A stretch of 64,000 bases of DNA from Progne subis subis (GCA_022316685.1 JAKJHU010000671.1:1-64000), one strand, 5' to 3'. Shown: positions 9,321-21,310, numbered from the stretch's first letter. A program made the numbers and translations. The notes: generated by a model not told the origin, from the letters alone.

Positions 9321-10735
9321 CCCAAAAGAGTCTGAAATCTCCGGCACCGAGACCGAGATCAGCACCAGAACCGACACCAGCACCAAGACTGAGACCGACA
9401 CCGGAACCGAGATCGGCACCGCTCTGGCCGCAGCAATAGGACCGAGACCGAGACCAAACCCGGCACCAGAAGCGGTGCAGGGACCAAGACTGACACCAAG
9501 AGCGACACTGGGACCGGCACCGGGAATGCTTTGGAACCGGCACCGGTGGCGGGAGCGCTCCAGGACTGCTCCAGGACTGCGGCCAGAACCGAGACCGGGA
9601 GCACGCCAGGACTGAGACCAAGAGCGGCACCGGAAACCAGCACCGAGACTGGAACTGCTCCGGGACCGAGACTGAGATTGGCACTGGGAGCACTCCGGGA
9701 CCAAGACCGGCACCGGCTCCGGTACCGGGAACGCTCCGAGACAGAGTCCGAGACCGAGACTGAGACCAGGAGTAGAACGGGAAGCGGCACCGGCACCAAG
9801 AATGGCACGCTCCGGGATCGAGATCGACACCGGGACCGGAATCAGCACCGGAGCGCTCCGGGACTGAGACTTGAGACTGGAGGCGGCACCGGGACGGGGA
9901 TCGGACCCCGAATCGCTCCGGGATTGGCTCCAGGATCGCTCCGGGACCGCCGCGTTCGCTCCGGGCAGTTTTGGCCGCACACCCGGGCGGCACTGGGAGG
10001 GAGCCCTGGGCCGGGCGGGACCGCCTCGGTTCGCGTCGTTCCGCTGCAGCCATCCCGCTCCATATGATCCCAGTTTGTATGATCCCAGTCTCTGTGGTTC
10101 TGATCCATGCGCTGCCAGCCTGTGAAATCCCAGTCCGTGTGATCCCAGTGTGTACAATCCCAGCCTACAAGGTGCCAGTCCGCATGATCCCAGTCTGTCT
10201 GGTCCTGCATGGCACACACTCCAGGGCTGCCAGGCTCGGTGCCAGGCCCGGTTTCAGTCCCGGCCTCAGTCTCGGTCTCGGATCAGTGCCGGTCCCAGTG
10301 TCGGTACCACTGCCTGTCTTGGTCCCGGAGTGCTCTCAGTGCCAATCTCATTCTCGGTCCCAGTACCAGAGCGGTGCCAGTCTCGTTGCTGGTTCCGGTG
10401 CCGCTCTTGGTCTCAGTCTTGGTCCCAGTGCCAGTTCTGTTGCCGGTTTCAGTCTTGGTCTCAGTCTCAGTCCCGGTGCCTGTGCAGTGCCGATCTCAGT
10501 TCTGTCATTGGTTCTGGTCCTAGTGTTGGCCCGGCTCCCGGAGCAGTGTCGGTGTCGGTTCTGGTGTCGGTTCTGGTGTCAGTTCTGGTCCCAGTGTTGG
10601 TCTCAGTGCCGGTCCCAGAGCAGTGCCACTCTTGGTGCCAGGCTCAGATCCAGTGTCGGTCTGAGTCTTGGTGCTGGTGCCGGTTCTGGTGCTGATCTTG
10701 GTCTGGTCTCTGTCTCGGTTGTGGTCGCGGAGATT
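9320..10735. repeat. Hexamer-period minisatellite with embedded 15-bp units, copy A
   Basis: This is a long degenerate array in which GGTCTC/GGTGCC/GGTTCT-type hexamers (or their complement) recur with a 6-bp period. Orientation changes around a central patch at about 10060-10220 that is built of 15-bp units (gatcccagtctgtxx). Several frames of up to about 300 codons are open, but only because the periods are multiples of three. Copies lie at 16930-18320 (inverted) and 58040-59200. Confidence 0.8.
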
Positions 10736-11079
10736 TTAGGCCAGTTTGGTGATTTTAGGCAAAACTGGGGACGCTTAGGGGGGATTTTAGGCACCTTTGA
10801 TTGATTTTTGGCCAAATCTGGTGGGGTATAGTCCAATTTGGGTGATTTTTGCATAAGCAAGACAGTTTTACAGTGGATTTTAGATAATTTTAGATGAATT
10901 GAAGCCTATTTGCTTGGGGTTTAGACCCATTTGGGTGATTTTAGGCCAGATCTGGTGGGTTTTACAGGGGACTTTCGGTCCTTTGGGTGATTTTAAGCCA
11001 AACCAGGTATTTTCAGGGTGGATTTTACGACCTTTGGTGAGATTGAAGTGTGATTTGAGGGCATTTTTGCGTGGGTTTT
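10736..11079 (+). repeat. TTTTAGGC-type degenerate repeat, copy A
   Basis: Imperfect repeats of GATTTTAGGCCAAATCTGGTGGG type. The corresponding blocks are 16290-16930 (inverted) and 59205-59634. The block in C is about 110 bp longer near 59290-59400. Confidence 0.6.
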
Positions 11080-11629
11080 TGTGAAAAGAGCATATTATAT
11101 GGCTCTACGCAAGATATTTACTATATGTATTATGTTTATTGATTAGTAATGTTGTATTAATATTTTGATAGTATGGTAAATGTAGTTTTTTAGTTAAAAT
11201 GTAGTTTTTATATACCAACCACAGGAAATGTAAATCTTTCAGAGAAAAAAAAAATATGACTTCCTTATCAGAAGAGACCAACTTCTCCTGCCTTGCTCAG
11301 ACCCAAAAAGACACCACAGAGATTAAGGGGAAAAAAGTGACACTAACCAGAGAGAATTCTTTGTTTGAATGGAATTTATGCATCAAGTATGAAATGTATG
11401 AATATTCAACAGGCTATTGCTTTTAAGAGATATTCCTTTGTTAACGGGCTCCTTCTTCAGAGCTTTTTGCTCGGGAAGGCACCCAGACATCTGTTACTTT
11501 GTTTTTATTGTCTCCTATTGTCCTAACCCTAATTGTTCAATTTCTTTATTACCCTAATTCGATTTTATAACCATTTTTATTACTATTGAACTTTTAAAAT
11601 TTTAAAACAAGTGATTGGCGTTTTTCACA
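11080..11629 (+). mobile_element. Probable solo LTR, copy A
   Basis: This 550-bp element starts TGTGAAAAG and ends CGTTTTTCACA, a near-perfect terminal inverted repeat. The left boundary coincides with the point where copy B (inverted, near 16555) continues without it, so B is an empty site on that side. The C copy at 59635-60184 has the same length. No target duplication is evident. Confidence 0.6.
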
Positions 11630-12700
11630 GCCCTGACCTCAAATCCAGCCCCAGTTCCAGACCCTTCCTAAAGCCGCAGCCCTAAACCCAAGGCCACGTT
11701 TAACGCTGACCTTACACCCAGCCCCGATTCCATGAATGTGCCTCCTGAGGGGAACTTTGGGCCGTGAGTTGAGCTCAGGGACCTTGAGCTGAGGCTCAGG
11801 TGACACCATTGTCCAGTGATCCCAGGTCTAGGGAGAAGGAAGCAAGGCTGAGGGAGAAGAATGAATGCAAAAAGCCAAGCGCAGAGCTGTGCTGAGAATC
11901 ATCCCTGGATTTTTCTACTTAATCTCTCTGCCACTCTCTTGTTTCCCCCCCACCTTTTTCGGGGCTCTCCGACTATCACAGATCTGAGGAGGCCCAGGGA
12001 GGATCACTCTCCCTCTTATCACTTCCTCTCCGTCCTCTTCCCTTAAATGTGGGGGGTCGGATGGTCCCTGTCCCTCCATTCATTGGGGTGACCTCCTGAG
12101 AATCCCCTGGCGTGAGAGGGACAGAGGCACCGGGTGCTCTCCGTCCTCCTCAGCTTCCTGAGGGGGGCCAGGTTCATCTCCATCCTCCACTCTGGGGGTC
12201 AGCTCATGTCTGTCCTCCTCGTCCGCAGTGGATGGGGGCTGGGTCGTTTCTGTTCGTGCTGTCCTTGGCCATGGGCTGGAGGAGGTCTCTGGAGCGGAGT
12301 TTCTGGTGGGGTCTCCGCACCTTTGTTTTTGCTCTTGGCTAGGATCAAGGTCTATGGTGGGGATGAGGGGATCAGCTCATCTCTGCCCTCCTCTCCTCGC
12401 TGCTGCTCCTCCGCTATGGAAGGGGCGGGTGGTGTGTGTCCTCATTTTCTGTGGGAATTTGGGCCATCAGCTCATGTCTGTCCTTGTCCCCGCAGTGAAT
12501 GGGGCTGGGCTGTCTCCATTTGTGCTTCCCTTAGTGTGGGCTGGAGGTGCTCTCTGTGCAGCGGAGTTTCTGCCAGCGCAGCAGTCAGCACCCGAGAGAA
12601 TGGGAGACGCGGCCGGCGCTGCCGGCACCCGGGACTGCGGGACATCACATCCTGCCAGCTTTCAGGGGAATGGCTTAAATCATGGAGCGTGACAACTTCC
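11630..12700. other. Gene-free duplicated segment with about 180-bp repeats
   Basis: Moderately GC-rich sequence shared with 60185-61265. Related 180-bp units recur at 12115-12610. A 243-codon frame at 12134-12865 overlaps another open frame and its C copy has a different end, so it is not treated as coding. Confidence 0.4.
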
Positions 12701-13470
12701 CCGGACATGCTTTGTGAAACAGAAGGTTTAATAAAGGAAAATAGTAAACATAAACAGAAAAATAAAATGCAAGTCGAACACAGTGCAGAGACCATCCTGA
12801 CACTGTTACGGCAGTCCCAAAAAAGCTCTTTGGTTCTTTTGTGTAATCCCTTTAGTACTGAATAGTCTAGGTGGGTTCCACTGGCAAATTGCCAGTAAGG
12901 AAAGGTACAAACTTTGAAGGACAGTGACAAGGTCCAACAGGTGCTTCTCTCTTGGCATTGAGCCAATTACAAAGAGAAATACACAGAACTTTCTAGTTTG
13001 GTTTCCTTTTATGTTTCAGGTCAACTGAACCCCTTTTCCTTATACAGAAATGCTGACTCGGGAGTGGGGGGTGCATGACTCCAAGAGGGGACCCTGACAA
13101 TATCCCAAAATGCTGCTGCTGCCCCGCACCATGTGGCCTCAGGCAGAGCCGAGTGGGGCGGGTGGTCGGGGCCGGGGAGACCCTTCCTAGCGGCGTGCCC
13201 CCTCTCAGCCCAGCCTCTGCGAAAGCGCAGCAGCAGCGACAGAGACGGCAAGAGAGGGGAGCGTGCGAAGCCTCAGGCAACTACAAAGCACAACAGAAGC
13301 GGCACCGCGTTCCCTGCCTCCCCCAGCACAGCAAAATTCACCCGGTAAAGCGTGGCCAACATCTTGTAAGCTGGGAAAGCCCTACCAGCCACTGCCACCG
13401 CTCCTACAACAGCCCCAACTCCCGTCTGCTGCGGGCCCTCGTACGCTGAGACTGTACTAGAGAAAAACCT
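12700..13470 (-). other. LTR-like tail and GC-rich segment
   Basis: On the minus strand a TTTATTAAACC element lies near 12727 with a GTCACGCTCC-like stretch just beyond, resembling the 3' part of an LTR. 13080-13470 is GC-rich without a recognised gene. The sequence is shared with C. Confidence 0.3.
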
Positions 13471-14700
13471 AACTACACGTGATACGGAGGATGTTTATGG
13501 ATATAAAAATACAAGATTTTAGAAGCAGCTTTTGGTGATTTTGTAGAAGTAGAGAAACAGCTTGTACTGAGAACACATAGAAGATTCGCTATGAAGCCTG
13601 GTTGTTAGGTAGTTACTGAGTAGAAGTCATACAGGTAAGATGTATAATGTTGGAACTCAGCAAAGCGGGACCTAGGGATTTGTCACAAATAGACAAAGCA
13701 GAACTTTGTGGCTTGAATCCAGCAAAATCAAGCTCCTAATTTTTGGCAAGAGCAAAGTGACCTGAAAAAGAGCCAAACCTCCACTGTGCCTGCCCAGAAG
13801 CGAAGATCAACCTGAGGAAGACATCGGCCTTCCTCCCAAGAGCCCAGCTCAGGAGCACCAGGAGCTGTGACAGCTAATTAGAATACAAAGCGAGAGAAGG
13901 CGGGGAATGGGCGGGTGGGGAGGTGTGGGTTTGTGGGATCAATGTGTATTTAAACCTGGACCTTGCTCTGACCAGGGACGCACGCTTTGGAGGAGACATC
14001 CCCCGTGTGTCCCAGCTGGACAGAAAACATACCTGCTGTACAATTTCTAATTGTAAAGTCCTTATTCTACGCTTCCCACGAGTAACCCCATCCTGAGGGG
14101 CCCCGAGCAGCGCCGCGCCCCCCACACCGGGCCCGGAGAGCAGAGCACGGGCAGGATGGCCGCGGGGAGCGGCGGGCGTCCCTCCCAGCCACGCTGCCAC
14201 AGCCCACTGCCCGTGGGAATGCAGATGGTCAACAGGCAGAAAAAACCCAGAAAGGACTCACCACAGAATTATGCTTTCAACAATCGGACACAACAAATAG
14301 TCACCATTAAAACAAATATCCGTTCTAATACTGTTTTTAAATACTCTCAACAGTTTAGTCCTAACTGTAGTAAACTCTCTTCTTTCAGGTGTGCATTGAA
14401 GTTACAATATAATGCTATGTGATATTTAAAATTGGTTTAATTTGAAATTTCTTCTGTTAAAATTCAATCATTTACATGCTGTTTTTACCCTCCAAGAAAA
14501 AGGCAAGCACCAAGATATTTATTTTTCTCTTCCAAAAATCCTACCATTTCAGTTACAGCATTTCAACAAAGCATTTTCATGCTAAAAATTACTAACAGCC
14601 ACCTTTCAGATGTCACTCATGCCAACTCCTCTTAAAATCAACAGCAATTTCTAAAACTAAAAGCAAGTCACTTGGACTAACTGATTTGGCTAACAGGAGT
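13471..14700. other. Gene-free segment, possible old LTR
   Basis: Around 13850-14000 there is a TATA-like TATTTAAA near 13950 and a stretch AATACAAAGCGAG resembling the LTR at 63096 (CATACGAAGCGAG). This may be an older relative of that LTR. The rest is AT-rich with no gene recognised. At 14490 it carries the empty site for the provirus inserted at 63096. Confidence 0.3.
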
Positions 14701-14718
14701 TAAACCTTCTTTCCTCTC

Positions 14719-14806
14719 AGATAAACATGAAAAGCCTCATCCAGAAGAGGCTCTTCAAGCCCTCACTGGATAAAGAGGCCCTTCAGCAGCAGCAGACCCT
14801 GAGTGA
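14719..14806 (+). CDS. Candidate isolated exon, function unknown
   Basis: A good polypyrimidine tract and CAG (…TTTCCTCTCAG) are followed by an open 88-nt segment with ATG at 14727 and a donor G|GTAAAA. The translation is basic and Gln-rich (MKSLIQKRLFKPSLDKEALQ…). No family was recognised and no partner exon was found. The C copy is interrupted before this point. Confidence 0.25.
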
Positions 14807-14939
14807 TGGTAAAACATATGGGCAGTTTAAAGTTTCACCTGATTCCTTTTGCTCCAAACACACATTTTGTTCCTGTTCTAATTGTTCAACAAAGAAAGGT
14901 GAAAAGGTGTGGGGTGGGTGTACACCCACTTCAGAGATG

Positions 14940-16165
14940 ATGAACATGCTGAGTGCAACTGGGATATACTGGGAGGGTCTGGAACCATACTGGGGGGGAC
15001 TGGAACAACACTGGGAACAGCTGGGACCATGCTGGGAATGACTGGGACCATGCTACAGGAAACTGGGAGTGACTGGATCTACACTGGGGCAACTGGGCGT
15101 GACTGGGACCATGCTGAGAGGGACTGGGACTATTCCAGGGGAAACTGGGATCATACTGGCAGGAACTGGGAACAAGTGGAACTATGCTGGGGCAACTGGG
15201 ATCATACCGGGATAACCATGGGAACAGCTGGGTCCATGCTGGGGAGAACTGGGATCAAACTAAGGGTGATGGGAATCATACTGGGATTCAATAGAAGTTT
15301 TTGTGAGCAACTGGAATCATGATGAGAGCACCTGGGATGAGGTGGGAGTGACTGGGAGCATGCTGGCTGTGACTGGGATATACTGGGAGAGACAAGGAGC
15401 AACTGGGATTATACTGGAGGCTACTGGGGTCATGCTGGCATTGAAATGGAGCAACTGGGATCACACTGGGAGCCACTGGCATTAGACTGGAGTGACTGGG
15501 AGTGACTGGAATTAGGCTGCAAGTGACTGGCATCATATTGAGAGTAACTACAATCATACTGGGATTAGAGTGGGTGTCAATGGACCCTGACTGGGGGTTA
15601 CTGGGAGATATCAGGCCCATGGTGGCAGCCAAGTGGGGACACACGGGGAGGAACTGGAGCAACTGGGATAAAACTGGGGCAAGTGAACCAAACTGAGGTA
15701 ACTGGGAGTGCCTGGGAATGACTATGAGAATGTCCAGGGACACTGGGATATACTGGGAGTGTCTGAGACCATAGGGGTGGTGACTGGGATGAAACTGGGA
15801 GAGACTGGCTATGTGCTGGGGGAAACTGGGACCATGCTGGGGACACTGGGAGCAAGTGGGAGTGCCTGGGGCCCTGCTGGGAGAGACTGGGAATACTGGG
15901 AGTGCCTAGGACTATGCTCGGGGCAACTGGGAGAACTGGGAACACACTGGACGAATGTGGGAGTACCTGAGAGCAACTGGGACTGTGCTGGGAGTAAATG
16001 AAATCACAATGGAATGACAAGGAATGACAAGGAATGACAAGGAATGAGAGGAAGTGACCAGGCCCATACTGGGAGTGACTGGGCTCATATTGGGAGTGCC
16101 GAGGAAAGTCGAACCACACAGCAGGGGTAACTGGGCACATACTGGGAGCAGCCACTTCCAGCACC
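14940..16165 (+). repeat. Degenerate 21-bp minisatellite, array 2
   Basis: Same family and orientation as 1455-3065, with near-identity over the distal 650 bp. A private GGAATGACAA decamer tandem (about four units) lies near 16012-16046. Confidence 0.85.
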
Positions 16166-16289
16166 AAGACCCCCAAGACCGGGGTCAAGGAAAGGGCGGG
16201 AACTGTGAGGGAAAGGGGCAGGGTGAGGGACAGGGCAGGAATTCTGAGGGGAAAAAAGTGCGGCCAAGGCAACACATGGTCTTAAAAGG

Positions 16290-16930
16290 GCCCATTTTAG
16301 CTAAGAATCACACAAAAGGGTCTTAAAAAATTACCCAGAGGGGCCGAAAATCCACCCTAAACCCAACCAGGTTTGGCTTCAAATCACCCAAAGAGGCTTG
16401 CAATCCCCACCAAGTAGATTTCAATAACAGAGGGGCCTAAAATCCACCCTAAATCCATAATTTGGCCTTAAGTCAGCCAAAGTGTTAAAATCATACAAAG
16501 GAGTCTAAAATCCAACCAAGGAGGCGTAAAATTGCCCAAACTGGTTGAAAACCCATGCAAAAATGCCCTCAAATCACCCTTAAATCTCACCCAAGGGCAT
16601 AAAATCTACCCTGAAAATACCTGGTTTGGCTTAAAATCACCCAAAGGGACCTGATATCCACTGTAAAACCCACCAGATTTGGCCAAAAATCACCCAAATG
16701 GGTCTAAACCCCAAGCAAATAGACCTCAGTTCATCTAAAAGGATCCAAAATCCACCCTAAAACAGCCCAGCTTATCTAAAAATCACCCAAATTGGACTAA
16801 AATAATCCAAAATTATCTAAATTCCACCCTAAAACCCACCAGGTTTGACCAAAAATCATCCAAAGGTGCCTAAAATCCCCGCTAAGCGTCCCCAGTTTTG
16901 CCTAAAATCACCCAAACTGGCCTAAAATCT
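16290..16930 (-). repeat. TTTTAGGC-type degenerate repeat, copy B
   Basis: Inverted counterpart of 10736-11079 and 59205-59634. It continues past the point where A and C carry an LTR, showing the uninterrupted state. Confidence 0.6.
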
Positions 16931-18320
16931 CCACGACCACAACCAAGACAGAGACCGAGACCAAGATCAGCACCAGCAGAACCGGCACCAGCACCAAGAC
17001 TAGACTGACACCGGATCTGAGCCTGGCACCAAGAGCGGCGCTGCTCTGGGACCGGCACTGAGACCAACACTGGGACCAGAAAACACCAGAACCGACACCG
17101 ACACTGCTCCGGGAGCCGGGCCAACACTAGGACCAGAACCAACGACAGAACTGAGACCAGCACTGCACAGGCACCGGGACTGAGACTGAACCAAGACTGA
17201 AACCAGCAACAGAACTGGAACTGGGACCAAGACTGAGACCAAGACCGGCACTGGAACCAGCACTGAGACTGGCACCGCTCTGGTACTGGGACCGAGAATG
17301 AGATTGGCACTGGGAGCACTCCGGGACCAAGACAGGCAGTGGTACCGACACTGGGACCGGCACTGATCCGAGACCGAGACTGAGGCCGGGACTGAAACCG
17401 GGCCTGGCACCAAGACTGGCACCCTGGAGTGTGTGCCATGCAGGACCAGACAGACTGGGATCATGTGGACTGGCACCTTGTAGGCTGGGATTGTACACAC
17501 TGGGATCACACGGACTGGGATTTCACAGGCTGGCAGCGCATGGATCAGAACCACAGAGACTGGGATCATACAAACTGGGATCATATGGAGCGGGATGGCT
17601 GCAGCGGAACGACGCGAACCGAGGCGGTCCCGCCCGGCCCAGGGCTCCCTCCCAGTGCCGCCCGGGTGTGCGGCCAAAACTGCCCGGAGCGAACGCGGCG
17701 GTCCCGGAGCGATCCTGGAGCCAACCCCGGAGCGATTCGGGGTCCGATCCCCGTCCCGGTGCCGCCTCCAGCCTCAAGTCTCAGTGCCGGAGCGCTCCCG
17801 GTGCTGATTCCGGTCCCGGTGTCGATCTCGATCCTGGAGCGGTGCCATTCTTGGTGCCGGTGCCGGTTCCCGTTCCACTCCTGGTCTCAGTCTCGGTCTC
17901 GGACTCTGTCTCGGAGTGTTCCCGGTACCGGAGCCGGGCCGGTCTTGGTCCCGGAGTGCTCCCAGTGCCAGTCTCAGTCTCGGTCCCGGACAGTTCCAGT
18001 CTCGGTGCTGGTTTCCGGCGCCGCTCTTGGTCTCGGTCCTGGCGTGCTCCCGGTCTCGGTTCTGGCCGCAGTCCTGGAGCAGTCCTGGAGCGCTCCCGCC
18101 GCCGGTGCCAGTTCCAAAGCATTCCCGGTGCCAGCCCCAGTGTCGCTCTTGGTGTCAGTCTTGGTCCCTGCACCGCTTCTGGTGCCGGGTTTGGTCTCGG
18201 TCTCGGTCCCAGTGCCAGTCCCAGAGCGGTGCCGATCTCGGTTCCGGTGTCGGTCTCGGTCTCGGTGCTGGTGTCGGTTCTGGTGCTGATCTCGGTCTCG
18301 GTGCCGGAGATTTCAGACCC
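16931..18320 (-). repeat. Hexamer-period minisatellite, copy B
   Basis: Inverted counterpart of 9320-10735, with the 15-bp patch at about 17440-17595. Open frames near 285-300 codons are repeat artefacts. Confidence 0.8.
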
Positions 18321-18349
18321 TTTTGGGTGATTTTAGGGCAAAGCGAGCC

Positions 18350-18621
18350 CTTGGAGGAGGGCGCGTCCCCTTGGCCACGCCCACTCTCCTCCTCGTTCCC
18401 GCCCTTTCCTTGGCCCCGCCCCTTTCCCCTGCCGGGCCCTGCGCTTTCCCTGAGCCCGCCTCATTTCATTCCTTCCCTGCGCTTTCATTGGCCGCAGCTC
18501 TCTTCTCCCTTGAGCCCCGCCTATCTGCTGGCGCGTTGTCTCCGGCGCATGCGCAGACTGCTCGGAAGTTGCTTCCCCGGAGTGCCGCCATCTTTGCTCC
18601 TGGTCCCCGACGGGGCTCCGC
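18350..18621 (+). promoter_or_regulatory. RAB4B-derived housekeeping promoter, copy B
   Basis: GC boxes near 18410-18430, a CCAAT box on the opposite strand at 18487-18491, a perfect NRF1 palindrome at 18545-18554 and a YY1-like GCCGCCATCTTTG near 18585. The order and spacing are those of a TATA-less housekeeping promoter directly upstream of exon 1. Confidence 0.6.
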
Positions 18622-18637
18622 GTGTGTGAGACCTACG
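18622..18637 (+). pseudogene. RAB4B: RAB4B-like exon 1 coding end, copy B
   Basis: Reads GTG TGT GAG ACC TAC G with a GT donor. The Glu-Thr-Tyr and split Asp codon match Rab4B, but the initiator is GTG and no upstream ATG restores the frame. Confidence 0.65.
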
Positions 18638-19572
18638 GTGGGGCAATGGGGGATCTCTCGGGGATCCTGAGGGGTCTGAGTGGGCCTGGGGGTCTCTCTA
18701 GGGGATTTGGGGGTCTCTAAGTAATTTAGGGCGGTCTGGAGGTCGCTAAGGGGTTTGGGGGGGCTATAGGGGCTCTATAGGGATCTGGGGGTCTCTAGGG
18801 GTCCAGAGGAGTCCGTAAAGGGGCTCGGGGGGTCCCTAAATGGGGTCGGGGAGTCTCTATAGGGGCTTTGTGTGTTTGAGGGGTCTGTTGGGGATCTATA
18901 GGGGTCTGAGGGGAGCCTCTAGCGGTTCCGGGGAGGTCTGAGGTTGTCTGTGGGTCCCTGTGGGGGATTTGGGGGGTCTAGGGGTCTCCAGAGAGGGTCT
19001 GAGGGCGCTATAGGGGATCTGTGGGGGATCTATAGAGGGTCCGAGGGGGGCTGGGTGTCTCAATAGGGGATCTGGGTCGGGGATCTAGAGCAGCTCTGGG
19101 AGTCTCTCGGGGGAATTTTGGGGCGGCTCGGGGTGGTCTATGGGGGCCTGGGGGTCTATAGAGGGGATCCGGGGGTCTCTAGGGGGGATTTGGGGGGATC
19201 TCGGGGTGCTATAGAGGCTCTCTAGGAGTCTGGGGGAGCCAATAAAGGATCCAGGGGGGTCTGGGTGGCTCTCAGTATCTCTGTAAGGAGATTCTGGGAT
19301 CCTTCAAGGGAATGTTTTTGGAATTTGGGGCTCTGTACGGGGAATTCTTGGGGTCGAAATGGGGCAATTTTGGGTTTTCTATTGGGAAATTTTTTGAATT
19401 TTGGGGCAAATGCAGGAATTTGGGGAATTTCAGGTCCATCTGTGGGTATTTTGAGATCTCTAGAGAGGTTTTGGGGGAATTTTGTGTCCAAACATGGGAA
19501 ATTTGGGGAAATTTAGTTCCAAATGTAGGAAATCTTGGCAATTTGGGTCCAAACGTGGGATTTTTTTTCCAG
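18638..19572 (+). repeat. Intron-like GGGGTCTCTAGGG minisatellite, copy B
   Basis: Intron-like spacer between the two RAB4B-like exons. 18660-19260 is a G-rich degenerate array with many runs of three to five G, and 19260-19560 is AT-rich. It ends in a run of T and CCAG, a good splice acceptor. Confidence 0.7.
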
Positions 19573-19651
19573 ATTTCCTCTTCAAGTTCCTGGTGATTGG
19601 CAGCGCCAGCACCGGCAAGTCTTGCCTGCTGCAGCCCTTCATCAAGAGCAA
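19573..19651 (+). pseudogene. RAB4B: RAB4B-like exon 2 (P-loop exon), copy B
   Basis: This 79-nt exon follows TTTTCCAG and is followed by GTGTAG. G from exon 1 plus AT gives Asp, then [19 protein letters not shown], keeping an intact P-loop GxxxxGKS. Divergence from Rab4B begins after LL. No further Rab exons are found downstream. Confidence 0.75.
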
Positions 19652-20285
19652 GTGTAGGAAATTCTGGGAATTTTTCGGGATTTTGGGAATTCTGGGAGGT
19701 CGGGGGATTTGGGAGGGGATTTTTAAATATATTTCTGGGCATTTTAAGGGTTTTGTTGCTTGTTTCTTTGATTGTTTTTTTGTTTTTTATTTTCTGGGTG
19801 TTTTTTTGTTGGGTTTGCGGAATTTTTTGAAATTTGGGGAATATTGCAGGCATTTTTGGAGGAATTTTCAAGGCTTTTTTTTTTAGCTCTTTTGTTGCTT
19901 TTTTCAGTTTTTTTTTTAATTTTGCTTTTTTGATGCAATTTTGGGCAATTTGAATTTTTGGAATTCTGTGTCCCTCCAGGCTGTCCTCCATCCTGCAGTA
20001 TTTTGGGGCATTTCCTGTCACTTTGAGTATTTTTGGTCACTTTTGGCCATTATGGCCATTTTTGTGCATTTTCTGTCATATTGGTAATTAGGGCAATTTT
20101 GTCTCATTTTTGGTACATTTAAAGGGGATTTTGGTCATTTTTTACTATTTTGTGTCACTTTGAGCCTTTTTTGTAATTTTGGGATACATTTCTAGTCAGT
20201 TTTTGATCATTTTGGGGCCATTTTCTGCCATTTTTTGGTCTCTTGAGGGGTGTTTTGGTGACTTTTGAGCCCTTCTTTGCTGTCT
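19652..20285 (+). repeat. AT-rich degenerate repeat, copy B
   Basis: Inverted counterpart of 7400-8060 and 56080-56720: T-rich imperfect repeats, no gene. Confidence 0.5.
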
Positions 20286-20740
20286 TCAGTCCCGGTCTCA
20301 GTGTTGATCTCAGCGCAGTCCAGGTCCAGTGCCGGTAGCGGTGTCAGTCTTGGTCCCGGAGTGCTCCCAGTGCCAGTCTCAGTCTGGGTCCCAGTCCCGG
20401 AGCGGTGCCAGTCTCGGTGCTGGTTCCGGTGCCGGTCTTGGTCTCAGTCTTGGTGCCAGTGCCAGTTGTGGTGTCAGTTACGGTCTTGGTGTCAGTCCCG
20501 GTGCCGGTGCCTCTGTGGCGCCGGTCTCAGTTCCGGTGTACTGGTTCCGGTCCTGGTCCTGGTGCTGCAGCGGTGCCGCTCTCAGTTCTGGTGTCGGTTC
20601 TGGTCCCAGTCTTGGTCTCGGTGCCCGTCCCAGAGCAGCGCCGCTGTCGGTGCCGGTCTCGGATTCGGTGTGGTCTGAGTCTTGGTGCTGGTGCCGGTTC
20701 TGGTGCTGACCTTGGTGTGGGTCTCAGTCCAGGTGCTGGA
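20286..20740 (+). repeat. Hexamer-period minisatellite, ZNF side of B
   Basis: GGTCTC/GGTGCC hexamer array matching 55620-56060 inverted. Only a small remnant survives beside ZNF1. Confidence 0.75.
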
Positions 20741-21310
20741 GATTTTAGGCCCATTTGGGTAATTTTGGGCCAAAGCGTGTTGCGTTGTGGTTTTTGGGAG
20801 TGGAGCTGAAGCCCAGAGCCGATAAGCCTCTGCGGTGGAAAGGCCGCTTGGGGAAGCTCAGGCGAAGCAGTCAAGCTCACACATGCACACACGCCACGTG
20901 GGCAGCTCAGCAAGGAGAGGCCAGAAGGCCTTTGCCCTGGATCAGTTCCAGCCAGGTTTATTTCCAGAAGCCCAAGGGGAATCCAGATTGGAAAGGGGAG
21001 CACGTGTGCCGGTCTGCAGCTCAAGTGTGAGCTTCAGCAGCCCAAGACCTTGAGGCACGGGGGCAGAGCAAAGGGCAGGAAAGGTCAGTGTCCTCTAGGG
21101 AAAAGGGGGCCAGTCCCCGGGAACCCCAAACCAATGGAGACACAGAGGAAAGGAGAACCCAAAGGGCCAGGGGAATCAGGGAGGGGAGAAACTGAGGCAA
21201 ACCATCGTGTCCAGAGCCCCATTGGGAAGTTCTCTGTCTCAGGCTGGGCAGGTGACTCTATGATGTGTCCTGCCAAGGCCAGGCCCTAGGTATTATGGCA
21301 AGGGGCTGCA
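20741..21310. other. Non-repetitive duplicated segment
   Basis: Matches 55065-55615 in inverted orientation. A minus-strand AATAAA lies at about 20957-20962. No coding frame was recognised. It is absent from copy A because of the deletion at 7292. Confidence 0.45.

Noticed and set aside
9318..10217. Long open frames of about 280-300 codons in the hexamer array (also 17429-18330, 58031-58698)
   Set aside because: Period of 6 bp without stop codons keeps several frames open on both strands. The composition is simple-sequence and the frames are not conserved apart from the repeat.
11517..11535. Telomere-like CCTAACCCTAA
   Set aside because: Less than two units inside an LTR-like element; no array.
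12134..12865. 243-codon frame over the 180-bp repeats
   Set aside because: A second frame overlaps it, the C copy (60693-61325) ends differently because of a 35-bp duplication, and no family is recognised.
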